A stretch of 64,000 nt of DNA from Amborella trichopoda (GCF_000471905.2 NW_006499207.1:1344550-1408549), one strand, 5' to 3'; positions 47,094 through 59,109 are shown, counted from the first letter of the stretch. Made by a program: numbers and translations. The notes: generated by a model not told the origin, from the sequence alone.

Positions 47094-48420
47094 TTGAGGT
47101 GGAGGTTGCAGCTTTTTCCTCGACCTCTTGCCCCGTGTTGGGTCATGGTTCTGAGATTTGCACCATGTGACAGACTTCTTGAGAATAGAAGCTCTGCCCT
47201 CTTGATTCTCTCAGCCTCTGCTCAAAATCCGACTGAGGGGGCCACTAGGGTTTCTTTGGTTTTGACCTCTTGTGCTTCTTGGCGGAGGAAGATGGCTCTG
47301 ACTTAGGTCGAACAGTCAGAGCATTAGCGACCGTCAAGAATCCAACTGCCTGGGCTAACATCTTTCTCAGCTACCTCTAGTGCATCTTGAATATATTGGT
47401 TCCTTCGAATTCTTTGTCAAGAGCCTCGAAGTTTGGACATTCCAAGATTATACCTGCAGGAGACTAGAAGAACAGGGGTTAGTAGGTGAGGGACTTTTAA
47501 GGTCATTTCCCTCAACGGACTGATTTGAGCAACTTTTTACGTGATCACCAGAGTTGGACGTGTGCAGGGTGTCTTTTAGGTCTTTCCCTTGCTTAGACCA
47601 TTGGGGGGTTCTTTTAATGTCATCACCCTCATTGGACATGCCCTGAGCAAAAGATGGCTTAGGGGTGTCCTCCTAATGAGATGATGAAGGAACGATGATC
47701 GTGCGGGATGAAGTCCTATAAGGTCGGCAATGGATGAAGAGGTCTAAGAAATTCTTGCTCAACAGATGGTTGAGGAATCTTGTTTCTCTGGCGAGCAGCC
47801 CTTGGTGCCAGTTTTCTCCTGATTTTTATTGAAAGTACTTGATTCGTCTTGCTAGGTTTGTGAATAGCCCTAGCTTGACGAACTGCTTCTCTCTTGAAGG
47901 ACTTGAGTCTGCTCTGCCTGTGGTAGACTCTCCATGGTTGAGAAGTTGAGGGTTCAATAGGATCTAAATCATCATTACCCGGGTCTTGCATTGAGAGGCC
48001 CTCTGGCACCGGTGGAGCAATGACTTGGAGGTCTCCTTCTGGAACGTTACAAGCTTCTTAGCGTCAATATGTTCTTTATGATTATGGTGTTGAAACTGGA
48101 GCACTCGCTTAGGTTGTGGCCCCATATCTGATGGTACGAGCACTCGTGATTCTCAGTTACCTGAACAAGGCATTGGGGCTACCTTGCCGGCTTTGGTGTG
48201 ATGAGGCCTTCTTGAAGCATCATGACAAACAAGGCGTGACGGAGATCAAGTGCTTCGTCTTCCTCCTTGACTTTCCTACTGCCCTGAATGCCTTCTTTAG
48301 CTCTTCGAGGTTTATCTGACCCTTCTAGATCAGGGCTACGATGATGTCTTTTAGCGTGTAGTATGTCTCTGTGGGGTGGTTTATCCTCCAATGATAAGGA
48401 TAGTAGTTCACATGGGTGTC
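47094..48420 (-). pseudogene. Post-gag region of element G-F
   Basis: Contains the SNEGDDIKR and SKQGKDLKD linker motifs (47,560-47,640), a basic stretch with YHRQSRLKSFKREAVRQARA (47,870-47,950), and KVKEEDEALDLRHALFVMML near 48,200. It is equivalent to 21,400-22,540 of element B-C. Broken fossil. Confidence 0.72.
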
Positions 48421-48779
48421 GAGTCCAGCTTGATCAGGGAACTTGGTCTCAGACAGATCGATCATGTTCTGTTCCAGTAATAATCGAAGTAGTGCGGGGA
48501 CCCATTCTTTTTCAAAAGGGTAGACTTTACTCTTATGCTTGGTCCAATAATAATCTTGTTCAAGGTTCGCAGGTGGGGCTACTCGGTTGTATGATTATTG
48601 TTGTTTGCCTGCCTGAGGCACTTTCGTTGTGCTTACCCCTTTGGAGAGGTCCAAAGTTTGTGAGGGAGCCTTCTTTGGATCATTGACAATGACAGCTGCG
48701 CTGATTACTCCTTTTTGTTGGTTGCCCCAGACATTGGTCCGAGAGTTACCATTGCCCTGATCATTTACTGAGCTTGCAA

Positions 48780-49910
48780 ACTGTTGTCACAACCTGCCAT
48801 AGTAGCGTGACATGCTTTCTATGTGAACCAATATAGAGATTAGCTCTGACGTGGAGGTTGGATTGGAGGCCTAAACACATAGAGCAATCTCAGGTTGCAT
48901 GTTTCGCACACAGGTTTGAACTGTGTCCTTCTCAGACATGGGAATAGGATGGCGAGCAGCCAAATCCCTCCATCTTGCTATGAGTTGATCCATGGGTTCG
49001 TCTGGTTCCTGAATCAAGGTGAGCAGTGCGATGGTTTAGACCTCTCTCTCGACCTCATAGAAGCGTTGGTGGAACAGTTTCTCCATTTCCTCCCAAGTAT
49101 GTATTGAATTCATGGGCCTGAGTATACCACTAAAAAGCAGGGCCATCCAGGGTTTCAACAAACTGACAGAGAAGGAGACTCCCATCAGCCACTGTCTCTT
49201 AACATGCCGCTTGGAAATGGGCGATATGCTAGTGTGGGGATGTTGTAGCATCGAACCGGGGATGCTTCCCTTTGTTGTAGTCTAAGGGAAATGAAACCTG
49301 ATCAATGTTGGAGGGGTACGGCTTTTGGGAAAGCGTTGTACCCTGCATTCCTAGGATCTGTCTGCTCTTTAAGCTACGGGTCACTATAGTGTCAATGACC
49401 TCCGTGAGACAGGGTGAGGGATGGAATTGTCCCCTGAGGAAGAAGGAGGAGGCTTCCTGAGAGCTGCATTACCTGAGTGATAGGAGTCGGCCTCATGATG
49501 GGATACATTGATTGGGGACCTCGTTCTTTCCATGCGATCAATCTTCTCCATCATCGCTAGCACCATCTGCTGAAACTTGTTCATGCATTCTTCCTGGTTC
49601 TCATTAGGTTCAGTCACAACCATAATGCTAACCATTTCCTCAGGGTGGTCAGCTTTAGGTGCAGTTGAAGGCTTCCGAGTTTGGTGAGTCACATGCGGTA
49701 GATCGGTCATCAAGGGCTCAGCAGGCCTCGATTGGACTCGAGTCTTATATGCCGATCGCATGAGGATCGGTTCTCGACAGTCTTGGGATCGTGGCTGCTG
49801 GGTGGTCAGGTCATCTTCTATGATGTTGACCACTGTGCAGGATACTCGCACCTCCTCTTTAGGTTCAGAAATTGGAAGGGGGTAGAAGGGGTTCTGGTGA
49901 AGAGGGTCAT
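48780..49910 (-). pseudogene. gag: gag capsid region of element G-F
   Basis: The capsid signature is visible: SFSVSLLKPWMALLFSGILR in one frame and NSIHTWEEMEKLFHQRFYEV (49,036-49,130). The upstream charged linker has NKFQQMVLAMMEKIDRMERT (49,530-49,590). It matches the gag regions at 13.2-14.4, 19.9-21.0 and 54.1-54.9 kb. Broken fossil. Confidence 0.82.
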
Positions 49911-50066
49911 TAGGGTTGGGTGCCCCAACTGTCTTGGTTGCTTCCCTAGTCAGGATTTGCAGACCCCTGTTGCATTTAACTTTGAGGTTTTGATGGACCT
50001 CATGCTAAAACTGCGATCGAGACCGCGACTAGTCATCTCTTCTTGCACAAGAGAGTGTTGTTTTCA

Positions 50067-51214
50067 TTACGTGAAGTAATGGGTGGGGGCCAGGAACTGG
50101 GGCCAATCTGGGTCGGGAGGATGAAGGACTTGATCTCCCATCAGGTTTTTTGCCTGAGTTCTTCTATGGGCTCCAGAGACATGACCGAGTTGACGGAGCT
50201 GGCTTAAAATGGTACGCTTGAGGAAGGTCTTCGAGTACCAGGGCTGGAGGTGCTTTCTCGAAGAAGAAGGGGGAAGGATCGCCTCATGAAGGTGTCTGAG
50301 TCGGGAGTGAGGAGCGGCCAGTGAAGGCGACACGTGTGTTCCCCTTGAAGAAGGATCACAGGTGACTTGGGGGTCAGCCCGAGCTCGATCAAGTGGTCTG
50401 GCCTTAGGAGGCCGAGAATCGTGAGCATGTGTTTGTAAGAGAACAGGTGGAAGCCTGCCCCTTACAAGGTGCGGTAGTTTGTGATGAGTAGGAGGATGAG
50501 GGGGTCATCTTCCTTGTACTCGAGTTGTCGCAACGATGACGTTGCCCCGGGCGGTGGGATGCACATGCACAATGTGTACAGGACCTGAACCTAGGAGGCC
50601 TGATCCTGGATACTGACTCGAGGTAACACAAGGGTTGCCCCGAGAGTGACTTGAGTGGATGATCCACGAGCCTTAAGGTGTGTGCAAGAAGTGGAGGCCC
50701 CAAGGTCTCCACCTTGATGTGTTGAGCCTTGAAGCATAGAGACCCGAGGTGGTGCAGGAATGTTGGGCATAACCTTACGGTGACCCACAGACGCAACGAC
50801 AACTTCCATGACTTTTGTAGAAAGGGACTGGGCAGCCTTTTGACGTACCTCGATAATACGAACGGCAACTGACTTGCCGTTGACAGGGTGCATGCTGTGA
50901 ATGGTAGTAGATGTGCTACCAATGCAAAGTGCTTTGATTGAAGTTCTACCAGAGCTAGGAGAGGGGGAGTTAGAGACTTTTAAGTCCCTCCTCACACTTA
51001 TCTAGGTCAAGATCTGGCAGCTAGACATTGGGTCTTTACTCAAGAGCAAAGTTGGGAACGAAGTTCGAGGAACTTGCTCCCGGGGGAAACTCGCGAATGT
51101 GGGGATGAGAAAATCCCTGATTCGGATAAATTGGTTAAGAAACCCAGAAGCCATGTGTGTGCAGAAAAACAAAAAAACAAAAGAGAGACTAACCAAACAA
51201 AGGTGATCCGACAA
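50067..51214 (-). pseudogene. Leader ORF region of element G-F
   Basis: Opens with MASGFLNQFIRIRDFLIP (51,159 downward), nearly the same as the leader opening at 18,675. It continues with RRDLKVSNSPSPSSGRTSIK (50,935-50,995) and a Ser/Thr/His-rich tail ending in a 'QLGHVSGAHRRTQAK' segment (50,150-50,200). No known domain. Broken fossil. Confidence 0.65.
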
Positions 51215-51226
51215 AGGGGTAGTAAG

Positions 51227-51244
51227 TCCCTAGTGGAGTCGTCA
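51227..51244 (-). other. Primer binding site of element G-F, tRNA-Arg type
   Basis: The minus strand reads TGACGACTCCACTAGGGA, three bases after the LTR end at 51,248. It aligns with the sites at 11,964 and 18,583; several C-to-T or G-to-A type differences from the tRNA-Arg complement are present. Confidence 0.8.
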
Positions 51245-52120
51245 AGCTGGTTATGTGCCTCGATCTCACCCTCTTGGTCGGGATGACCGGGTGGCACGTA
51301 TCTCGGGTTTCAGGGGAACCCAAGACTTGAAACCGCTCTCTTAAGAACCTTGTTACAAAACAAGGGCAGGTATACCTACCGATGAGAGAGGAGTTTTATG
51401 TGAGCCAGGACACATCTCACCTGGGTCCATGACTCACTAGGGTCGACTGGCACGGACGTCCTCTTAGATCATTTTCGAAAGCCCCCCAGTCCAACAACTG
51501 GTTCTAAATTGCCTCCCATGGCCTGTACTCTCCTGTTTCTGCAATCACACATACACGGTTAATTTATAAGACAAGTGGGTCGAGGGACTTCACCTTGTCT
51601 TGGGTATATGTACACTGGCGTGAACATCCAAAAGAAGAAGAAAAGAGTAATATGATAGAGATTGGGGTGATGAAAGGAGAAGAAAGAGATAGAATAGAGG
51701 AAAGGGGAAGAGAAGATTTTGACCAAGTGACTACACTAACACAGTGACTAGACTAGCAAGTGATTTACCAGGCGTGGTTGCAAGACGGGCATGATAACTC
51801 ATATTAACATGGTGACAATACTACTCAACTACAGAACCAAAACCGATCAGCTTGACACAATGGCTAGACTGTCGTGGCAGCAAGACGGGCACGGTAGCTC
51901 AGACCGACACAGCGACAATACTGCTCGATGACAAGACTACCATGGCAGTACTTAACTTAGCCTCCCTTGGTCAAATGAGGGGGAAGGAGAGAAGGAGAAG
52001 AAAAAAGAAGAGAAAAGAAGGAGAGATTAGAGAGAAGAAAGAAAGAGAAAGAAGAAGAAAAAGAGGAAGAGAAGAGCGGAGAGAGATAAAAATAAGAGAT
52101 TGAGAGAGAAGACATAAGAG

Positions 52121-52202
52121 AGAAGAAGAAGAGAAGAAGAGAATAGAAGAGCGGAGAAGCCAGAAGAAGAAGAGAAGAAGAGAATAGAAGAGCGGAGAAG
52201 CC
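52121..52202. repeat. Perfect 41-base tandem duplication in LTR F
   Basis: Two identical 41-base units (52,121-52,161 and 52,162-52,202), each containing 'gaatagaagagcggagaagcc', followed by the first ~14 bases of a third. LTR G has no such duplication. Perfect identity inside an otherwise diverged LTR points to a recent slippage event, or to an assembly error. Confidence 0.9.
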
Positions 52203-52369
52203 AGAAGAAGAAGAGAAAAGAGAAGAAGAGGGTAGAAGAAAGGAACAGAGAAAGGAAGAAGAGAGGAAGAGAAGAAGAGAAGAAAAGAATAGAAGTGAGG
52301 GAAGAGAAAGGAGAGAGAAGAAAGGACAAGAGAGAGAAGGAAGAGAGAAAAAGAGAAAGATAAGGAAAG

Positions 52370-53430
52370 AGAAACATGGACGATGATGGGATCCTGCCAT
52401 TCATGATAAGGGAGAGATAAAGGGAGGGAAGCATGGATGGCAGTGAGGTTTCGTCGTCCATGAGAGGAGAGCGAGAAAAGATAGGAGTATGGATAGTGAT
52501 GAGGTTCCACCGTCCGTGACAGAGAGTAAGAAGAGAAAAGAAAACATGGACAGCGATGGGGTTCCTCCTCCATGACAGAGGAGAGAGAAAACACGGACGG
52601 TGATGAGGTTACGCCATCCATGACAAAAGAGAGGAAAAAGAGAAAATAACATAGACGAAGATGGGATTCTGCCGTCCGTGACAGAGAGTGAGAAGAGAGA
52701 AGAAAGCACGGACGACGATGGGGTTCCATCGTCCATGACAGAGGTAAGAAAAAACATGGATGGCGATGGGGTTCCGCCGTCCATGACAGAAGAGAGAGAA
52801 AACATGGACAACGATGAGGTTCCACCGTCCATAACAGAATAGAGATAAAGGAAAAGAAAATATGGACGACGATGCCGTCCATGACAGAGGAGAGAGAAAA
52901 GTAAAGTAAACATGGATGGCGATGGGGTTCCACCGTCCATGACAGAGGAGAGAGAAGAGAGGAAAAAGTATGAATGACGACAACATTTTGCCATCCATGA
53001 CAGAAGAGAGAGAAAAGAGAAGAAAATATAGATAATGATGGGGTTCCACCGTCTATGATAGAAGAGAGAGAAAAGAGAAGAAAACATGGATAGTGATGGG
53101 GTTCTGCTGTCCATGACAAAGGAGAGAGAAAATAGAAGAAAATATGAACGTCGATGGGGTTCCATTGTCCATGATAGAGGAGAGAGAAAAGAGAAGAAAA
53201 TATGGACGATGATGGGGTTCCACTGTCTATGATAGAGTAGAGAGAAAAGAGAAGAAAACATGGATGGAAATGGGGTTCCGCCGTCCATGACTGAGGAGGG
53301 AGAAAAGAGTAGAAAACATAGACGACAATGGGGTTCCACTGTCCATGACCGAGGAGGGAGAAAAGAGAAGAAAACATGGACGGTGATGAGGTTTCGCCGT
53401 CCATGATAGAGGAAAAGAGACGGGGGAACT
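52370..53430 (-). repeat. Hairpin array type 3 in LTR F
   Basis: About 19 units with the same CATGGACG...CGTCCATG arms and purine spacers as in LTR G. Unit number and order differ from G, so the arrays have changed since the two LTRs were identical. Long open frames cross it (up to 488 codons at 51,971-53,437) and all three minus-strand frames are open around 52.6-53.0 kb. I treat these as repeat translations. Confidence 0.87.
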
Positions 53431-53711
53431 TGGACAAAGGCTCGGCACGCCACTCAAGTTAAGGCTCACCTCCCATTGTATGTTCCAGGAGATTATGAGA
53501 AGAATGAGGATGTCATGCTCGGCAATGGACACCGTCATGCATGACTGGAGAGAAGAGAGAAAGGAAAGATCAGAGAAAAAGAAAGATGGAGAGAAGAAAA
53601 AGAGGAGAGAGATGGAGAGATAAGGGAAGAGGAGAGAAATGGAGATAAGGGAAGAGGAGAGAGAAAGAGAGAGAAGAGAGGAGAGAGAAAGAGAGGAGGA
53701 GAGAAAATTTT

Positions 53712-54040
53712 TATCACAACCCCACCCCTTAGCCCCTGCCGGAGGGCAATAGAGCGCGAGATCATGACTGGACGTCATGAACATCACTTTGGAAGGAGTG
53801 ACTCAACGCATAAAACACAGAATCAAGAGTAAATCATGAAAGAAAACTAGTACAAATCCATTCAACAGACAAAATCAAATCAAAAGTACATCTATCTCAT
53901 TCATTCAACGTCGAAAGTTTTTACAATTCCTTCAAGGCACTGCTAACCCAAAATATACAAAATGAAATGTTCATCATATGTAGAGACCACAAAAAACATA
54001 CTATGAAAGTCTTTAGAGGACAAATTTTTAACTCCTCGAC
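53712..54040 (-). mobile_element. Fragment of Del-like chromovirus LTR (3' end)
   Basis: About 330 bases that align with 1,075-1,400 of the Del-like LTR, including 'cattcattcaa', 'aaaatatacaaaatgaa' and 'tgaaagtctt' stretches. It begins exactly at the LTR terminus (53,712 matches the LTR end at 1,075). One side abuts LTR F and the other abuts gag sequence of element E, so it marks a rearranged junction between two Tat copies. Confidence 0.8.
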
Positions 54041-54059
54041 TACAACCACCAAGTTCGGG

Positions 54060-54900
54060 GGATGTCAAGCATACCAGTGAAACGTCGGACTGTTAAGGGT
54101 TTCAACAAACTGGCGGAGCAGGAGTCTCCCATCAGCCGTTGTTTCTCGGCACCCTGCTTGGAAGTGGGCAATATGTTGATTCAATGATGTGGGGGAAATG
54201 GTACATGGTCAATATATGATGGGTATGGCCTTTGATAAGGCGTTGCACCCTATGTCCCCGGAATTTGTCTGTTCTTTAAGCTATGGGTAACCATAGCATC
54301 AATGTCTGCCTATGAGACGGGGTGAGAGACAAAATTGTCTTGTGAGGCAGAGGGAAGGGCCTGTCTTGGAGGTGCATCATCTAAGTGATGGGAATTGACC
54401 TCATGGTTAGTTGATTGTCGTGCAATGTCTATACGATCTATCTTCTCCATCATTGCGTGCACCATATCTTCGAACTTGTTCATGTGGTCTTCCTGTGAGT
54501 CCGGTTCGTTTATAACCATTACGTCGATTGTTTCTCTAATGAGGTCAGCCTAAGTTGCAGTTGAGGGCTTGCCAACATGACGAGTCACGCACGGAAGATC
54601 AGTCGGCGGTGGTCAGCATGCCCCAACTGGACTCGATTCTTATATACCGATTGTGTGAGGGTCGTTTCTCAACAGTCTTGGGATCGTGGCTGGGTCATTT
54701 TCTACAACGCTAACCACAGTCCAAGGCTCATGCGCTTCTTCTTCAAGCTTCATCATCTGAAGAGGGTAGAAGGGGTTCAGGTGAAGAGGGTCATCAGAGC
54801 TGGCTGCCCCGACTGCCTTGGTCACTTTCTTGGTCCGAATTCACAGACATATATCATGTTTAACTTTGAGGTTTGGATGGACCTCACGCCAAAATTGTCA
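54060..54900 (-). pseudogene. gag: gag N-terminal and capsid-entry region of element E
   Basis: The minus strand reads NKFEDMVHAMMEKIDRIDIA (54,400-54,480) and TKAVGAASSDDPLHLNPFYP (54,770-54,825), both shared with the gag regions at 13.4, 19.9 and 49.6 kb. Only the entry to the capsid core is present. Broken fossil. Confidence 0.75.
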
Positions 54901-56035
54901 TTGAGATTGCGGCTGATCAGCCCTTCTTACACAAGAGAGAGCTGTCTCCATCAGATGTGGCAAAGGATGAGAGCCAAGGACTAGAGTCATCCTGAGTCGG
55001 GGAGGATGAAGGACTCGATCTTCCATCAGGTCTTTGGCCCGAGACCTCTTATGAGCTCCAGAGACATGACCGAAATGACGAGGTTGGTTCAAGATGGTGG
55101 GGTACCAAGGCTGGAGGTGCTTACTCGAAGAAGGAGGAGCTGACAAGAGTAGGGTTGACTCATGAGGATGCTTGACTTGAAGGCGAGGAGGGCTGTCTGG
55201 GGTGGAGACATGTGTGCACCCCTTGAAGAAGGATCATAGGCGACTTGGGGGTCAGCCCGAGCTGGAGCAAGTGGTCTGGCCTTAGGAGGCCGAGAACTAC
55301 GAGCAGGTTTCTATAAGAGAACAGGTGGTAACCTACCCTCTACAAGGTGTGCTAGTGTGTGCTGAGTAGGAGGACGAGGAGGTCGTCTTTCGTGTACTCG
55401 GGTTGGCGTAATGACGACATTGCCCTGACCAGTGGGATGCATGATCAACATGTGCAGGACCTGGTCTTGGGAGGTCTGATTCTGGATGCTAACTCAAGGT
55501 AACATAAGGGTTGCCCCAAGGTGTGGCTTGAGTAGATGACCCACGAGCCTTATGGTGTGTGCGAGAGCTGGAGGTCCCTGAGTCCCTCAGTCATCGCCTC
55601 GATGTGCCAAGCCTCTTGGGATAGAGACTCGTGGTGGTGCAAGAATGTGGTGTGTATCCTTGCAGTGACCCACAGAAGCAACAACTTGCTTGCCTTTTGC
55701 AGAGAGGGAGTGGGCAGCCTTTTGACGTACCTTGAAAATACGACAGATAAGTGACTTACTGATCACAGGGTGCGTGCTGTGTGCAGCAACAGATGTGTTG
55801 TCAATGCAAGGGGCTTTGGCAGAAGTTCCACTAGAGCTAGGAGACGAGGAGTTAGGGACCTTTAAGTACCTCCTCACACCAATCCAGGTTAAGACCTGGG
55901 AACTAGACCTAAGGTCTTTGCTCAAAAGGAGGATTGGGAACGAAGTTCGAGGAAGTTATCCCTTGGGGACACTCGTGAATGCGAGAATAAGAAAATCCTC
56001 GATCCAGATGAATGGGTTACAGAACCTTGAAGCCA
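54900..56035 (-). pseudogene. Leader ORF region of element E
   Basis: Equivalent to the leaders at 12,040, 18,675 and 51,214. It includes QVLTWIGVRRYLKVPNSSSP (55,840-55,905) and the later SSSKHLQPWYPTILNQP-type segment (55,080-55,130). Ser/Thr-rich, no recognised domain. Broken fossil. Confidence 0.62.
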
Positions 56036-56859
56036 TAAGTGCAGATACAGAAAATAAAAGGAGAAACTAACTAAACAAGTACTATTCGACTAAGGGGTAG
56101 TAAACAAGTACTATCCGACTATCTCGGGTTTCAGGGGAACCCAAGACTCTGAGATCGCTTTCTTGGGAACCTTGCTCAGGAGCAAGGGCAGGTAGACCAA
56201 CCAATGAGAGAGGAATTTAAGGTGGGTTTGGGACTTACTCGGGCTGGCTCGGATGGGCGCCCTCTTTGATCACGAAGAAAGTCCCCCAGTCATAAAACTG
56301 GTTCAGAATTGCCTCCTTTCGCTTGTATTCTCCTGTTTCTGCAATCCCACACATATGGCAAATGTTATAAGACAAGTGGGTCAAGGGACCCCACCTTGCC
56401 TTTGAGAGAGCATACACAGGTGTGCACATTCAAAAAGAAGAAAACAAGAATGAGAGAATTGAGATTGGGATTAGAAAAATTTTACAAGGCGGTAAGAGTG
56501 ACTAAACTAGTAGGTAATTGACTCGGCATGGCAATAAAACGAGTTCGGTAACTCAATCTGGCTCCACAAAATTACAACTAGACGACAGTATCAATACTAA
56601 CATCTTGACACGATAGCTAGTTTATCGTGATAGTAAAGTGAGCATAGTAACTCTGACTGGCACAACGGCGTTACTGCTAGTTGACAGAATTTTCATGAAA
56701 TGCTAGTCTCAACCCCTCTTGATCAAACAAAAGAGTTGAGGACAGAGAAGAGAACAGAAAGAGAAAGAAGAGCATGAAAGAGTATAGAGGGGAAAGAAAG
56801 AGGAAGAGGAAGAAAAGGGGGAAAAGCAAGGAGAAGTAAGAAAGAGAAGGAAGAGGAAG

Positions 56860-57330
56860 AAAGGCACAGATGACAATGAGATGTGAGTAGAGAAGACTCA
56901 GACGGCAATGGGCTTCCACCATCTGTGACTAAGGGGAAGGAGTAAACACAGGTGGCGATGTGTTTCTGTCGTCTGTGACAGAAGGGAAAGAGAGAGAAGA
57001 CACAAGCGATGTCGTGCTTCCGTCGGCTATACAAGAAGTGAGAAGAGAGAGAAGGCACAGGTGGTGCAGTGTTTCCACCTGCTATACGAGAAGAGAGAAA
57101 GAGAAGAGAGAGAAGACACAAGCGGTGCAGTGTTTTCATCGATTGTGTCAGAAGAACAGGAAGAGAGAGAAAATATAGGCAAAAATAGGCTTGCGCCGTC
57201 TATGATCGAAAAGAAGAAAGAGAGAGAAAACACATGCGACAATAGGTTTGCCAGCTTTGATAGAAGAGAAGAAAAAGATTGAAAACATAGGCAGTGCTAG
57301 GCTAGTGCCGGCTATGACAGAAGAGAGAAG
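56860..57330 (-). repeat. Hairpin array type 1 in LTR E
   Basis: About nine units of 45-60 bases with 'cacaggtggcgatgtgtttc...cgtctgtgac' arms and purine spacers. It is the reverse-strand counterpart of the array in LTR A. The stems are shorter and less perfect on the transcript strand than those of types 2 and 3. Confidence 0.78.
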
Positions 57331-57815
57331 GGAGAGAATTTTGACAGAGGCCTGACTCGCTACTCAAGCCAAGGCCCAACTCACTATTCATGTCTCATGA
57401 GCAAGAAGGTATCACGTCAGACGATAAATCGGCCACACGTGAATGGAGAAAAAAAGAGGAGCAAGGAGAGAGCAACATGATAGACTAGAGGAGGAAGAGA
57501 GAGAAAGAGATAAAGATGAAAGTAGGGAAGAGAAAGGGACAGATGAGAGAGAAATGAAGAGAGAGAACAAGAGAGATAGAGATGAGAGGGAAGGAGAGAT
57601 AAAGATGAGAAAAGAGGAGAGAAAGAGAGATAGAGACGAGAAAGGAAGAGAGAAAAAGAGGGGAGAAGAGAGAAAATTACCTTACCAAGGGGTACTGGCC
57701 CTTTTCTTCTCTCTCCTCTCTCTCCAAGATGCACCTATGAGTTCAAGCAAGAATTGAAGTCTTTATCCAATATTGAAAAATGAACCGAAGGTTTTTTTAC
57801 AATTAGGCTTTGCAT

Positions 57816-57825
57816 GTTTATATAG
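57816..57825 (-). promoter_or_regulatory. LTR E TATA box
   Basis: The minus strand reads GGGCCCAATTCTATATAAAC, the same promoter block as in LTRs A, C, G and H. The poly(A) signal position is degraded here. Confidence 0.7.
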
Positions 57826-59109
57826 AATTGGGCCCAAACATAGGTGGATGCCTAAAAACTACCCAAAATTGAAGATAATTACAATTTAATTGAATTAAAA
57901 TAAAGTCTAAAAATGGATACAAAAAGGACTGTTTTGTCCCTGCCTAACAATGTGTAGAATTCCAGAACAGTCCCTACTGCTACCCCAAAACTTCCGTGAT
58001 CTTCCATGACTGATCCGAGGCAGCTTTGATGCTCGTTTGATCAAAAGATAATTGTTTTCTTTTAGGGCTCGGCATGGAGATCGATTTGAGCCATGATCAT
58101 GAGACTTGAATTTTGGATGAATCTTGAAAACTTTGGATCGATAATGCGCTTGTTCCTTGACGTATTTTCATGATTTTTCGTTGTAGTGCCCTGAACATGA
58201 TGTCATGATCACCTTGCAACAAACGTAACTCGATTTTGTGTCTGGATGAAGATGTCATCGTCTTGAGTTTTTGGTCGAAATCTTGAAATCTGGCAGCTAT
58301 AATTTATAGCATCTTCGTTGCCTTTGTTTGCAAAATCCCACCATTCATCGTACGTGGGGTTCAAAATAGGGATAGTCTCAGACCTTATGCAAATAATGCA
58401 ATTAATTTCGCATTGATCAAGTACGTGAGCATCGTGATTTGGCCACTCGAGTGGGACGCGCTGCTACTGATTTTTCTGTAATTTTCTTTACGAATCAGCA
58501 ACTTCTATCTAGTTTTTCTCTCGGGTCGGACTTTGTCACGGGGCGAACCACCTATCGAAATGCTGGTCGATGAGATGAACATGCTCACAAAATTTGAGCG
58601 TGATTCGACTTGCAACAAGTGAGATATAGTCCTCAAAAGTCACTGTCCGTGACTGTGAAAACATTTACCTTTTTATGGTGTTTTGGTGCGGGGTGGCCAT
58701 ACGGGGATAGTGTGCGGCTTACTCGTTTTCGATATTTTACCCATAACTTTGTCCTAGAGTGCTCGATTAAGCAGAAAATTAACCCATAGGGGTTTTCGAC
58801 TATGCCAGATCTAATGAAAGTGGTCCTACTGTTGTTTGATGCACCAAAAATATAGTTCTAATTACAGAGTCCATTTCAGGGTGCTAGAGGCTGATTTTGT
58901 CGAAATTGTTTCGTAGTGTTCACTACTTTAGATATGTTTGATTGCGATGAAACTTGACAGGTGGCCTTTTGAAGTGCTTATGAAGATCTTGACCTGTTCT
59001 GGGGCCACTATGAGGCTGTCAAAATTTCCACTGTATGTTGTGGCTTTATTGACCTGCTTCCTCTTTATTCTGCATTAGGGACCAAGGTGCTGAAAAATGT
59101 GTTCAAATA

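Larger units (their letters stand above)
35245..53711 (-). mobile_element. Ty3/gypsy Tat/Ogre-type element G-F, large, broken
   Basis: Minus-strand element of about 18.5 kb. Order in its own direction: 5' LTR F (53,711-51,248), tRNA-Arg primer site, leader, gag, post-gag, RT, RNase H, second RNase H, integrase, repeat arrays, polypurine tract, 3' LTR G (39,219-35,245). A protease and a recognisable antisense ORF were not found. The two RNase H domains mark the Tat lineage. LTRs F and G differ by about 12 percent by eye over their last ~480 bases, so it is a few million years old at common plant rates. It has many breaks. Confidence 0.88.
51248..53711 (-). mobile_element. LTR F (Tat, hairpin type 3), 5' LTR, R/U5 part
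   Basis: It ends at 51,248 with TAACCA next to the primer site and aligns with LTR G through U5: 'gaggcgattc'-type segment, 'gacgggcacgg' repeats (51,730-51,955), GA-rich tract (51,960-52,370), hairpin array (52,370-53,430) and GA-rich tract (53,530-53,711). The U3 portion is not present here; a scrap of Del-like LTR follows at 53,712. Confidence 0.84.
54041..59109 (-). mobile_element. Ty3/gypsy Tat/Ogre-type element E, 5' LTR to gag only
   Basis: Minus-strand element with LTR E (59,109-56,121), leader region and part of gag down to about 54,060, where the Del-like LTR scrap begins. It mirrors element A: same hairpin type, same limited interior, opposite strand. The primer site cannot be read in this copy. 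It is old and has many breaks. Confidence 0.82.
56121..59109 (-). mobile_element. LTR E (Tat, hairpin type 1), about 3.0 kb
   Basis: It starts at 59,109 (TATTTGAACAC on the minus strand, aligning with TGTTTGAACAC of LTR A). U3 is about 1.3 kb, then TATA (57,816-57,825), a GA-rich tract (57,440-57,690), the hairpin array, 'gtaactc' repeats (56,520-56,690) and the 'gaggcaattctgaaccag'-type segment. The end part next to the leader is rearranged, with a short local repeat 'actatccgact' around 56,080-56,120. Confidence 0.82.

Noticed and set aside
8742-59109. A single giant inverted duplication
   Set aside because: The two arms carry different hairpin array types in their large elements and different sets of pol domains, so the arms are not copies of each other as a whole.
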